64,000 nucleotides of DNA, from positions 517,501-581,500 of the forward strand of contig CAWZYM010000409.1 in the NCBI GenBank assembly GCA_963966185.1, given 5' to 3'. The position numbers and the translations under genes were made by a program. The notes beneath the pieces were generated by a model. That model was given only the letters and a program-made list of their open reading frames with translations. It did no database searches and had not been told where the DNA came from. Shown here in pieces: positions 1 through 10,982 of this stretch. This DNA is from Rhabditoides inermis (lineage: Eukaryota > Nematoda > Chromadorea > Rhabditida > Rhabditidae). Numbering within the stretch: the stretch's first letter is position 1; every line of letters starts with the position of its first letter.

Positions 1-980
1 CGGAGCGCTTTCTATGTGCATACGAGAAAGTGAACGATCAGAGAGTCGGAGAAAATTCATATCAGTAGCAGTGATCAATGCATTCTTACTATTACTGATC
101 TACTGATATATTTTGACCGCGGAGGCGCGCGGAGCGTGCCGGAGCGCTTTCTATGTGCATACGAGAAAGTGAACGATCAGAGAGTCGGAGAAAATTCATA
201 TCAGTAGCATTGATCAATGCATTCTTACTATTACTGATCTACTGATATATTTTGACCGCGGAGGCGCGCGGAGCGTGCCGGAGCGCTTTCTATGTGCATA
301 CGAGAAAGTGAACGATCAGAGAGTCGGAGAAAATTCATATCAGTAGCAGTGATCAATGCACTCTTACTATTACTGATCTACTGAATATTTTGACCGCGGA
401 GGCGCGCGGAGCGTGCCGGAGCGTCCTCTAAGGGCATACGAGAAAGTAGAAGATCAGAGAGTAGGAGAGAAGGCATATCAGTAGCAGTGATCAGTATATT
501 ATTAGAATTAGTGATCTACTGATATATTTTGACCGCGGAGGCGCGCGGAGCGTGCCGGAGCGTCCTCTAAGGGCATACGAGAAAGTAGAAGATCAGAGAG
601 TAGGAGAGAAGGCATATCAGTAGCAGTGATCAGTATATTATTATAATTAGTGATCTACTGATCGGCTTTGACCGCGGATGCGCGCGAAGCGTGCCGGAGC
701 GCTTTCTATGTGCGTACGAGAGAGTAAAAAATCAGAGAGTAGGAGAGAAGGCATATCAGTATCAGTGATCAGTATAATATTATAATTACTGATTCACTGA
801 TCGGCTTTGACCGCGGAGGCGCGCGAAGCGTGCCGGAGCGCCCTCCATGTGCATGCGAAAGAGTAAAATATCAGAGAGTAGGAGAAAATGCAAATCAGTA
901 TCAGTGATCATTATTGTTATTTTTATTACTGATCTACTGATATGCTCTGACAGCGGAGCGTGCCGGAGCGCCTTCTATGA
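1..980 (+). repeat. Family A 139-bp satellite array, block 1
   Basis: About seven tandem monomers of ~139 bp; TTTTGACCGCG recurs at 111 and 250. Each monomer has two potential stem-loops. One is an AT-loop inverted repeat (ATATCAGTAG ... CTACTGATAT). The other is a GC hairpin GGCGCGC-GGA or GAA-GCGTGCC, flanked on both sides by GGA and closed by CGC/GCG. The window begins inside a monomer. The last monomer reads CAGCGGAGCG rather than CCGCGGAGGCG and runs into the unit tail. No coding potential is supported. Confidence 0.93.
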
Positions 981-1227
981 GCATAGTAAATACATCTGTA
1001 GAAAAACAGTCAACCAGATACTATCAACCAGATAGACTGACACTTTCTATTTATTTAAAATTACTGAAAATAAAAAAAATAAGGAAGTAAATAAAGATCA
1101 GTCATCTACTGGAAGACTGACAACAGCACTTCTCGAACAGCTCCTAATAGCACTTCCAGAGCACATATCAAATCAATCTATATATCAATCGATAGATAAT
1201 TTTCTCCTCTATTTTATACCTATATTT
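981..1227 (+). repeat. Family A tail, copy 1
   Basis: Conserved non-tandem segment between the 139-bp array and the terminal hairpin. It contains CAACCAGATA repeats, an A-rich stretch, and a block reading through AAAGATCAGTCATCTACTGG to CCTATATTTCTAG. The last ~50 codons before the hairpin form an open frame ending in LLYFIPIFLAREAR, with the TAG stop inside the hairpin. The frame recurs in other tails, but I recognise no protein. Confidence 0.85.
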
Positions 1228-1248
1228 CTAGCGCGCGAAGCGCGCTAG
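1228..1248. other. Family A terminal GAA-loop hairpin, copy 1
   Basis: Perfect 9-bp inverted repeat, arms CTAGCGCGC/GCGCGCTAG, with a GAA loop, embedding the GCGAAGC mini-hairpin motif. It sits at the tail/core boundary, and TC follows CTAG. Confidence 0.95.
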
Positions 1249-2100
1249 TCTATGTGCATGTGTAAAATGCCCTATGGTGTCTGTCCATACATCGCTCTAC
1301 CGCGCCACCCATCACTCCTATCTAGCCAAACGTGACATCGATCCGATGGTCTCGGTCCCGAGATGCAGGATTCCAATTTTCAGCTCGTTATCTCTCATAT
1401 CCGCGGAGCTATAAGCTTCAGAAAGTCCGACGAAATAGCGCGTAATCAGAGAGAGTCAGACACAAAAGCGGCGAAATAGTGTGTCAGATGAAGAGACGGG
1501 TCACTGGCAAATCGGGTGCGGCGAGTAGACCTTACAAGAACGAGTACTGCGAATCGCAGACTTCAGCTATCGAAAAACGGTTTTCACGTCACTCCTCTAA
1601 ACTCCCTCACCTACAAATCTGCCCGTAATCTTTTTATAAATCTTCCTGGTTTCCTTTCACGAAGTGATTTAGTCGAGGCGAGGCGACACCAAACAGTTGT
1701 CGCGGGCTGTTCAAGAAAACTAGGCAATCGTGTAAGGTCTCCCTTTACTACAACATGCAAATAGGTGGCCACTACACTTCTACCGAAATTGGCATCTTTT
1801 TGTGACCTCTGACGCCTGCAATCAATTAAATTCCTCTAATCGACGTCGTTTTATTGCCCCGCGACGAGAGAGTGTGGCGAGGTGAGAGTGCGCCAGCTGC
1901 CAGTCTGTCTGATGTCAGAGAAAGAGACAGTCAATTGTGCAAATGAGCGAGAGTATCACCATGCACTACGAAACAGCTCACCACACTCCAACAAACTATT
2001 TTCTGAGCACATACAATAAAACAATACTATATGCACTCACGTCATTCTATATTCAATCATAGAAGTGAGGCGAGACGAAATACTATGTAACCTCCTTTTC
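1249..2100 (+). repeat. Family A core, copy 1
   Basis: About 850-bp segment starting just after the hairpin, with the box AAAATGCCCTATGGTGTCTG near its start, and ending at AACCTCCTTTTC. It is repeated seven times in the first 25 kb at high identity. It contains an 82-codon open frame at 1516-1764 that starts with GTG here and ends SRKLGNRVRSPFTTTCK. No known domain is recognised. Confidence 0.9.
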
Positions 2101-2264
2101 TCATCTCTCTCCTTTACTTATCCCTCTCTTCTCACGTCTCTCTCTCTCTCTCTCTCTCCCTCTCTTCCTCTATCTCTCTCTTATATATTATGATTTTAGA
2201 TTATTGATAACTATGAAGTCTACTGGGATCTAAAAATAATAATAATTGTCAACCAGCTGCTCAT

Positions 2265-2320
<56 letters not shown>

Positions 2321-2418
2321 CTCTCTCGCTCGCTTAAATTTTATAATATAAGACCAGTGATAACTATAAAGTATTTTTGTATCTCTAATAAATAAAAATT
2401 GTCAACCAGCTACTGATA
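2101..2418 (+). repeat. CT microsatellites and spacer after core 1
   Basis: Two pyrimidine tracts (about 2101-2183 and 2268-2333, mostly TC dinucleotides) separated by an AT-rich spacer with TTGATAACTATGAAGTCTAC, then a second spacer ending ATTGTCAACCAGC. The same CT-spacer-CT order follows most cores. Confidence 0.9.
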
Positions 2419-5400
2419 GGCTTTTACCGCGGAGTGTGCCGGAGCGCCCTCTATGAGCATACGAGAGAGTGAAAGATCAGAGAGTAGGAGAGAATGCATA
2501 TCAGTATCAGTGTTCAATATATTATTATAATTACTGATGTACTGATCGGCTTTGACCGCGGAGGCGCGCGTAGCGTGCCGGAGCGTCCTCTAAAGGCATA
2601 GGAGAGAGTGTAATATCAGAGAGTCGGAGATAATTCATATCAGTAGCAGTGATCAATGCATTCTTACTATTACGGATCTACTGATATATTTTGACCGCGG
2701 AGGCGCGCGGAGCGTGCCGGAGCGCTTTCTATGTGCATACGAGAGAGTGAAAGATCAGAAGGTCGGAGAAAATTCATATCAGTAGCAGTGATCAGTGCAT
2801 TCTTACTGTTACTGATCTACTGATATATTTTGACCGCGGAGGCGCGCGGAGCGTGCCGGAGCGCTTTCTATGTGCATACGAGAAAGTGAACGATCAGAGA
2901 GTCGGAGAAAATTCATATCAGTAGCAGTGATCAATGCATTCTTACTATTACTGATCTACTGATATATTTTGACCGCGGAGGCGCGCGGAGCGTGCCGGAG
3001 CGCTTTCTATGTGCATACGAGAGAGTGAAAGATCAGAGAGTCGGAGAAAATTCATATCAGTAGCAGTGATCAATGTATTCTTACTATTACTGATCTACTG
3101 ATATATTTTGACCGCGGAGGCGCGCGGAGCGTGCCGGATCGCTTTCTATGTGCATACGAGAGAGTGAAAGATCAGAGAGTCGGAGAAAATTCATATCAGT
3201 AGCAGTGATCAATGTTTCATTATAATTACTGATAAACTGATCGGCTTTGACCGCGGAGGCGCGCGAAGCGTGCCGGAGCGCCTTCTATGTGCATATGAAA
3301 GAGTAAAAAATCAGAGAGTCGGAGAAAATGCATATCAGTATCAGTGATCAATGTATTATTATAATTACTGATCTACTGATCGGCTTTGACCGCGGAGGCG
3401 CGCGAAGCGTGCCAGAGCGCCCTCTATGTGCATACGAGAGAGTAAAATATCAGAGAGTAGGAGAAAATGCATATCAGTATCAGTGTTCAATATATTATTA
3501 TAATTACTGATCTACTGATCGGCTTTGACCGCGGAGGCGCGCGAAGCGTGCCGGAGCGCTTTCTATGTGTATACGAGGAATGAACGATCAGAGAGTCGGA
3601 GAAAATTCATATCAGTAGCAGTGATCAATATATTCTTATTATTACTGATATACTGATATACTTTGACCGCGGAGGCGCGCGAAGCGTGCCGGAGCGCCCT
3701 TTATGTGCATACGAGAGAGTGAAAGATCAGAGAGTAGGAGAGAATGCATATCAGTATCAGTGATCAATATATTATTATAATTACTGATCTACTGATCGGC
3801 TTTGACCGCGGAGGAGCGCGAAGCGTGCCAGAGCGCCTTCTATGTACAAACGAAAGAGTAAAAGATCAGAGAGTCAGAGAAAATGCATATCAGTATCAGT
3901 GATCAATGTTTTATTATAATTACTGATCTACTGATCGGCTTTGACCGCGAAGGCGCGCGAAGCGTGCCGGAGCGCCTTCTATGTACAAACGAAAGAGTAA
4001 AAGATCAGAGAGTCAGAGAAAATGCATATCAGTATCAGTGTTCAATATATTATTATAATTACTGATGTACTGATCGGCTTTGACCGCGGAGGCGCGCGTA
4101 GCGTGCCGGAGCGTCCTCTAAAGGCATAGGAGAGAGTGTAATATCAGAGAGTCGGAGATAATTCATATCAGTAGCAGTGATCAATGCATTCTTACTATTA
4201 CGGATCTACTGATATATTTTGACCGCGGAGGCGCGCGGAGCGTGCCGGAGCGCTTTCTATGTGCATACGAGAGAGTGAAAGATCAGAAGGTCGGAGAAAA
4301 TTCATATCAGTAGCAGTGATCAGTGCATTCTTACTGTTACTGATCTACTGATATATTTTGACCGCGGAGGCGCGCGGAGCGTGCCGGAGCGCTTTCTATG
4401 TGCATATGAGAAAGTGAACGATCAGAGAGTCGGAGAAAATTCATATCAGTAGCAGTGATCAATGCATTCTTACTATTACTGATCTACTGATATATTTTGA
4501 CCGCGGAGGCGCGCGGAGCGTGCCGGAGCGCCTTCTATGTGCATATGAAAGAGTAAAAAATCAGAGAGTCGGAGAAAATGCATATCAGTATCAGTGATCA
4601 ATGTATTATTATAATTACTGATCTACTGATCGGCTTTGACCGCGGAGGCGCGCGAAGCGTGCCAGAGCGCCCTCTATGTGCATACGAGAGAGTAAAATAT
4701 CAGAGAGTAGGAGAAAATGCATATCAGTATCAGTGTTCAATATATTATTATAATTACTGATCTACTGATCGGCTTTGACCGCGGAGGCGCGCGAAGCGTG
4801 CTGGAGCGCTTTCTATGTGTATACGAGGAATGAACGATCAGAGAGTCGGAGAAAATTCATATCAGTAGCAGTGATCAATATATTCTTATTATTACTGATA
4901 TACTGATATACTTTGACCGCGGAGGCGCGCGAAGCGTGCCGGAGCGCCCTTTATGTGCATACGAGAGAGTGAAAGATCAGAGAGTAGGAGAGAATGCATA
5001 TCAGTATCAGTGATCAATATATTATTATAATTACTGATCTACTGATCGGCTTTGACCGCGGAGGCGCGCGAAGCGTGCCAGAGCGCCTTCTATGTACAAA
5101 CGAAAGAGTAAAAGATCAGAGAGTCAGAGAAAATGCATATCAGTATCAGTGATCAATGTTTTATTATAATTACTGATCTACTGATCGGCTTTGACCGCGA
5201 AGGCGCGCGAAGCGTGCCGGAGCGCCTTCTATGTACAAACGAAAGAGTAAAAGATCAGAGAGTCAGAGAAAATGCATATCAGTATCAGTGTTCAATATAT
5301 TATTATAATTACTGATGTACTGATCGGCTTTGACCGCGGAAACGCGCGTAGCGTGCCGGAGCGTCCTCTAAAGGCATAGGAGAGAGTGTAATATCAGAGA

Positions 5401-6483
5401 GTCGGAGATAATTCATATCAGTAGCAGTGATCAATATATTCTTATTATTACTGATATACTGATATACTTTGACCGCGGAGGCGCGCGAAGCGTGCCGGAG
5501 CGCTTTCTATGTGTATACGAGGAATGAACGATCAGAGAGTCGGAGAAAATTCATATCAGTAGCAGTGATCAATATATTCTTATTATTACTGATATACTGA
5601 TATACTTTGACCGCGGAGGCGCGCGAAGCGTGCCGGAGCGCCCTTTATGTGCATACGAGAGAGTGAAAGATCAGAGAGTAGGAGAGAATGCATATCAGTA
5701 TCAGTGATCAATATATTATTATAATTACTGATCTACTGATCGGCTTTGACCGCGGAGGCGCGCGAAGCGTGCCAGAGCGCCTTCTATGTACAAACGAAAG
5801 AGTAAAAGATCAGAGAGTCAGAGAAAATGCATATCAGTATCAGTGATCAATGTTTTATTATAATTACTGATCTACTGATCGGCTTTGACCGCGAAGGCGC
5901 GCGAAGCGTGCCGGAGCGCCTTCTATGTACAAACGAAAGAGTAAAAGATCAGAGAGTCAGAGAAAATGCATATCAGTATCAGTGTTCAATATATTATTAT
6001 AATTACTGATGTACTGATCGGCTTTGACCGCGGAAACGCGCGTAGCGTGCCGGAGCGTCCTCTAAAGGCATAGGAGAGAGTGTAATATCAGAGAGTCGGA
6101 GATAATTCATATCAGTAGCAGTGATCAATATATTCTTATTATTACTGATATACTGATATACTTTGACCGCGGAGGCGCGCGAAGCGTGCCGGAGCGCCCT
6201 TTATGTGCATACGAGAGAGTGAAAGATCAGAGAGTAGGAGAGAATGCATATCAGTATCAGTGATCAATATATTATTATAATTACTGATCTACTGATAGGC
6301 TTTGACCGCGGAGGCGCGCGAAGCGTGCCGGAGCGCATTCTATGTACAAACGAAAGAGTAAAAGATCAGAGAGTCAGAGAAAATGCATATCAGTATCAGT
6401 AATCAATGTTTTATTATAATTACTGTTCTACTGATATACTTTGACCGTGGAGGCGCGCGGAGCGTGCCGGAGCGCCTTCTATG
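2419..6483 (+). repeat. Family A 139-bp satellite array, block 2 (longest)
   Basis: About 29 monomers of ~139 bp. Internal blocks are re-duplicated in register: a segment near 2.5 kb recurs 1528 bp later, the 3328-4065 segment recurs 1250 bp later, and part recurs again 694 bp further on. These offsets are close to 11, 9 and 5 monomers. Loop variants GAA, GGA and GTA (2570-2572, 4098-4100) all occur. The 60-codon frames crossing monomers reflect the period and not genes. Confidence 0.94.
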
Positions 6484-6731
6484 AGCATAGTAAATACACC
6501 TGTAGAAAAGCAGTCAACCAGATACTATCAACCAGATAGACTGTGACACTTTCTAATTATTTAAAATTACTGAATATAAAAATTAAGGAAATGAGTAAAG
6601 ATCAGTCATCTACTGGAAGACTGACAACAGCACTTTTAACACAGCTCCTAGTAGCACTTCCAGAGCACATATCAAGTCAATCTATATATCAATCGATAGA
6701 TAATTTTCTCCTCTATTTTATACCTATACTT
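6484..6731 (+). repeat. Family A tail, copy 2
   Basis: Same layout as the tail at 981-1227. The open frame here is 69 codons (6543-6752), entering the hairpin and ending LAREAR before TAG. No function is recognised. Confidence 0.85.
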
Positions 6732-6752
6732 CTAGCGCGCGAAGCGCGCTAG
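6732..6752. other. Family A terminal GAA-loop hairpin, copy 2
   Basis: Perfect arms CTAGCGCGC/GCGCGCTAG with loop GAA, followed by TCGCTAGT. Confidence 0.95.
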
Positions 6753-7613
6753 TCGCTAGTATGTGTAAAATGCCCTATGGTGTCTGTCCATACATCGCTC
6801 TACCGCGCCACCCACTACTCCTATCTAGCCAAACGTGACATCGATCCGATGGTCTCGGTCCCGAGATGCAGGATTCCAATTTTCAGATCTTTATCTCTCA
6901 TATCCGCGGAGCTATAAGCTCAAGAAGGTCCGACGAAATAGCGCGTAATCCGAGAGAGTCAGACAGAAAACAGGCGAAATAGTGTGTGAGGCGAGGAGAC
7001 GGGTCACTGACGAATCGGCTGTGGCGAGTAGACCTTACAAGAACGAGCACTGCGGATCGCAGACTTCAGCTATCGAAAAACGGTTTCGACGTCACTCCTC
7101 TACACTCCCTCACCTACAAATCTGCCCGTAATCTTTTTATAAATCCTCCTGGTTTCCTTTCACGAAGTGATTTAGTCGAGGCGAGGCGACACCGAAACGT
7201 TGTCGCGGGCTGTTCAAGAAAACTAGGCAATCGTGTAAGGTCTCCCTTTACTACAACATGCAGATAGGTGGCGACTACACTTCTACCAAAATTTGCATCT
7301 TTTTGTGATCTCTGACGCCCGCTATCAATTAAATTCCTCTAATCGACGCCACTTTATTGCCCCGCGACGAGAGAGTGTGGCGAGGTGAGAGTGCGCCAGC
7401 TGCCAGTCTGTCTGATGTCAGAGAAAGAGACAGTCTATTGTGCAAATGAGCGAGAACATCACCATGCACTATGAAACAGCTCACCACACTCCAACAAACT
7501 GCGCGATTACTATATTCTGAGTAAATACAATAAAACATAAATATATGCACTCACGTCATTGTATGTTCAATCAGGGAAGTGAGGCGAGGCGAAATACTAT
7601 GTAACCTCCTTTT
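6753..7613 (+). repeat. Family A core, copy 2
   Basis: Full core beginning with the AAAATGCCCTATGG box. It contains the 93-codon form of the core open frame at 6986-7267. It differs from copy 1 by scattered substitutions. Confidence 0.9.
6986..7267 (+). other. Core open frame, 93 codons (unrecognised)
   Basis: Basic 93-residue frame with LTRTSTADRRLQLSKNGF and SDLVEARRH segments, ending PFTTTCR. It starts with GTG (GTGAGGCGAGG), not ATG. Related frames lie at 1516-1764, 9769-10017, 13415-13696 and 22994-23254. The copy near 17,106 is open but lacks a comparable start, and the copy near 20,070 has an in-frame TAG. Most differences between copies change the amino acid, so there is no clear sign of selection on a protein. 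Most likely it is a chance frame in repeat DNA. Confidence 0.2.
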
Positions 7614-7824
7614 CTCATCTCTCTTTTTTCGTGTGTGTCTCTCTCCCCCTTTCTCTCTCTCTTTCTCTCTCTTTCTCTCCCTCTCTCCCTCTCTTCCTCT
7701 ATCTCTCTCTTATATGTTATGATTTCAGATTAATGATAACTATGAATTCTACTTGGATTTAAAATAAATAATAATTGTCAACCAGCTCTCTCTCATCTCT
7801 CTCTTTCTATCTCTTTATCTCTCT

Positions 7825-7871
<47 letters not shown>
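7614..7871 (+). repeat. CT microsatellites and spacer after core 2
   Basis: Pyrimidine tract to about 7710, an AT spacer with TAATGATAACTATGAATTCT, and a second TC tract at about 7787-7869 running directly into the next satellite array. Confidence 0.9.
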
Positions 7872-7872
<1 letters not shown>

Positions 7873-9065
7873 TTTACTACTGTTTTATATTACTGATCTA
7901 CTGATCGACTTGGACCGCGGAGGCGCGCGGAGCGTGCCGGAGCGCTTTCTATGTGCATACGAAAAAGTAAAATATCAGAGAGTCGGAGAAAATGCATATC
8001 AGTAGAAGTGATCGATATATTAATATAATTACTGATCTACTGATCGACTTTGACCGCGGAGGCGCGCGGAGCGTGCCGGAGCGCTTTCTATGTGCATACG
8101 AGAAAGTAAAATATCAGAGAGTCGGAGAAAATGCATATCAGTAGCAGTGATCAAATTATTCTTATTTCTTACTGATATACTGATATACTTTGACCGCGGA
8201 GGCGCGCGGAGCGTGCCGGAGCGCTTTCTATGTGCATACGAAAAAGTAAAATATCAGAGAGTCGGAGAAAATGCATATCAGTAGCAGTGATCAAATTATT
8301 TTCATTTCTTACCGATATACTGATATATTTTGACCGCGGAGGCGCGCGGAGCGTGCCGGAGCGCTTTCTATGTGCATACGAGAGAGTGAAAGATCAGAGA
8401 GTCGGAGATAAGTCATATCAGTAGCAGTGATCAATGCATTCTTACTATTACTGATCTACTGATATATTTTGACCGCGGAGGCGCGCGGAGCGTGCCGGAG
8501 CGCTTTCTATGTGCATACGAGAAAGTGAACGATCAGAGAGTCGGAGAAAATTCATATCAGTAGCAGTGATCAACGCATTCATACTATTACTGATCTACTG
8601 ATATATTTTGACCGCGGAGGCGCGCGGAGCGTGCCGGAGCGCTTTCTATGTGCATACGAGAGAGTGAAAGATCAGAGAGTCGGAGAAAATTCATATCAGT
8701 AGCAGTGATCAATGCATTCTTACTATTACTGATCTACTGATATATTTTGACCGCGGAGGCGCGCGGAGCGTGCCGGAGCGCTTTCTATGTGCATACGAGA
8801 AAGTGAACGATCAGAGAGTCGGAGAAAATTCATATCAGTAGCAGTGATCAATGCATTCTTACTATTACTGATCTACTGATAGAATTTGACCGCGGAGGCG
8901 CGCGGAGCGTGCCGGAGCGCTTTCTATGTGCATACGAGAGAAAGAAAGATCAGAGAGTCGGAGAAAATGCAAAACAGTATCAATGATCAATATATTATTA
9001 TTTTTGATTTACTGATAGGCTTTGACCGCGGAGGCACGCGGGAGCGTGCCGGAGCGCCTTCTAGA

Positions 9066-9066
<1 letters not shown>
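7872..9066 (+). repeat. Family A 139-bp satellite array, block 3
   Basis: About eight to nine monomers, most with the GGA triloop. The last monomer (hairpin 9033-9050) has GGCACGC/GCGTGCC, a fully Watson-Crick stem in place of the usual G.T wobble, with a GGGA loop. Confidence 0.93.
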
Positions 9067-9123
<57 letters not shown>

Positions 9124-9229
9124 GGAAAGACAGAGAGAAGCGGAGAAACGGAAAAAGTAGTTTAGTTATGACAAAGTTATCACTCATAAACCGATAGTCT
9201 TCGGCAGCATCTCGAAGCGCCTTCTGTGA
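9067..9229 (+). repeat. GA microsatellite and aberrant spacer
   Basis: A (GA)n tract of about 55 bp (9067-9121) interrupts the end of the last monomer. It is followed by about 100 bp (AAAGACAGAGAGAAGCGG ... TTCGGCAGCATCTCG) not seen elsewhere in the window. It is the only GA-oriented tract in region I. Confidence 0.85.
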
Positions 9230-9481
9230 GCATAGGTAAGACAATATCCGTCGAGAATCAAAAAAATTATCAACCAGATACTGTTAGACATTGACACTGT
9301 TCAAACATTTGTTAATTCTGTAATTCAAAAATAAGGAAATACAATAAAGTTCACTCATTTTTGGAAGGCTCTGACAACAGCACTTCTAGCACAGCTCCTA
9401 ATAGCACTTCCAGAGCACATATCAAGTCAATCTATATATCAATCGATAGATAATTTCCTCCTCTATTTTATACCTATATTT
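9230..9481 (+). repeat. Family A tail, copy 3
   Basis: Diverged first half (AGACAATATCCGTCGAG) and a conserved second half. A two-base insertion at GGCTCTGACAACAG shifts the tail open frame relative to other copies, which argues against a protein role. Confidence 0.82.
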
Positions 9482-9502
9482 CTAGCGCGCAAAGCGCGCT
9501 AG
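9482..9502. other. Family A terminal hairpin, copy 3 (AAA loop)
   Basis: Perfect arms CTAGCGCGC/GCGCGCTAG, but the loop is AAA rather than GAA, breaking the G-N-A rule. The hairpin at 25,735 shares this variant. Confidence 0.93.
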
Positions 9503-10400
9503 TCGAGTGTAAGTGTAAAATGCCCTATGGTGTCTGTACGTCCATCGCTCTACCGCGCCAGCCACTACTCCTATCTAGCCAAACGTGACATCGATCCGAT
9601 GGTCTCGGTCCCGAGATGCAGGATTCCAATTTTCAGCTCGTTATCTCTCATATCCGCGGAGCTATAAGCTCAAGAATGTCCGACGAAATAGCGCGTAATC
9701 AGAGAGAGTCAGACAGAAAAGAGGCGAAATAGTGTGTCAGATGAAGAGACGGGTCACTGACGAATCGGGTGCGGCGAGTAGACCTTACAAGAACGAGTAC
9801 TGCGAATCGCAGACTTCAGCTTTCGAGAAACGGTTTTTACGTCACTCCTCTACACTCCCTCACCTACAAATCTGCCCGTAATCTTTTTAAAACTCCTCCT
9901 GGTTTTCTTTCACGAAGTGATTTAATCGAGGCGAGGCGACGCCAAACAGTTGTCACGGGCTGTTCAAGAAAACTAGGCAACCGTGTAAGGTCTCCCTTTA
10001 CTACAACATGCATATAGGTGGCCACTACACTTCTATAAAAATTTGCATCTTTTTGTGACCTCTGACGCCCGCTATCAATTAAATTCCTCTAATCGACGCC
10101 ACTTTATTGCCCCGCGACGAGAGAGTGTGGCGAGGTAAGAGTGCGCCAGCTGCCAGTCTGTCTGCTGCCAGAGAAAGAGACAGTAAGTTGTGCAATTGAA
10201 CGAGAACATCACCATGCACTACGTAACAGCTCACCACATTCCAATTATATATATACAATTATACAATTATACAATTATACAATTATAACACTCCAGTTAT
10301 TCTTCAATAGCTACAATAAAACATTACTATATGCACTCACGTCATCCTATAATCAATCAGGAAAGTGAGGCGAGGCAAAATACTAAGTAACCTCCTTTTC
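9503..10400 (+). repeat. Family A core, copy 3
   Basis: Full core with the box AAAATGCCCTATGGTGTCTG. The core open frame is at 9769-10017 (82 codons, GTG start). Near 10,245-10,290 it carries an extra short tandem repeat of ATACAATT/ATACAATTAT absent from other copies. Confidence 0.9.
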
Positions 10401-10513
10401 TCATCCCTCTCTTCCTCTATCTCTCTTTTATATATTATGATTTTAGATTAGTGATAAATATGAAGTCTACTTGGATCTAAAACCAATAATAGTAATAATC
10501 AACCAGCTGCTCA

Positions 10514-10578
<65 letters not shown>

Positions 10579-10666
10579 TTTTATAATATTAGACCAGTGA
10601 TCACTATAATTTATACTTGTGTCTATAATAAGTAGTAATTGTAAATAGTAATTGTCAACCAGCTGC

Positions 10667-10712
<46 letters not shown>

Positions 10713-10736
10713 TATTTTATAATATCTCACCGCGGA
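10401..10736 (+). repeat. CT microsatellites and spacers after core 3
   Basis: Three TC tracts (about 10401-10430, 10516-10574, 10671-10709) separated by AT-rich spacers containing GTCAACCAGCTGCTCAT. The second spacer is itself a partial duplicate of the first. Confidence 0.88.
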
Positions 10737-10982
10737 GTGTGCCGGAGCGCCCTCTATGTGCATACGAAAGAGTAAAAGATCAGAGAGTAGGAGAGAATGC
10801 ATATCAGTATCAGTGATCAATTTATTATTATAATTACTGATCTACTGATCGGCTTTGACCGCGGAGGCGCGCGAAGCGTGCCGGAGCGGTTTCTATGTGC
10901 ATACGAAAAAGTGAACGATCAGAGAGTCGGAGAAAATGCATATCAGTATCAGTGATCAATGTATTATTATAATTACTGATCT
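10737..10982 (+). repeat. Family A 139-bp array, block 4 left part
   Basis: Nearly two monomers, interrupted at ATTACTGATCT by the inserted element at 10,983. The last 11 bases (10,972-10,982) are the left target-site duplication. Confidence 0.92.

Noticed and set aside
1228..1250. Rho-independent terminators at the GC hairpins
   Set aside because: No T-run follows the hairpins, and the context is eukaryotic satellite DNA without genes.
1..6483. CRISPR array
   Set aside because: The periodic unit is ~139 bp with no short identical repeat separated by unique spacers; all parts of the unit repeat, and no cas genes are present.
8987..9244. Minus-strand Ser/Leu-rich frame
   Set aside because: It is the complement of the GA microsatellite.
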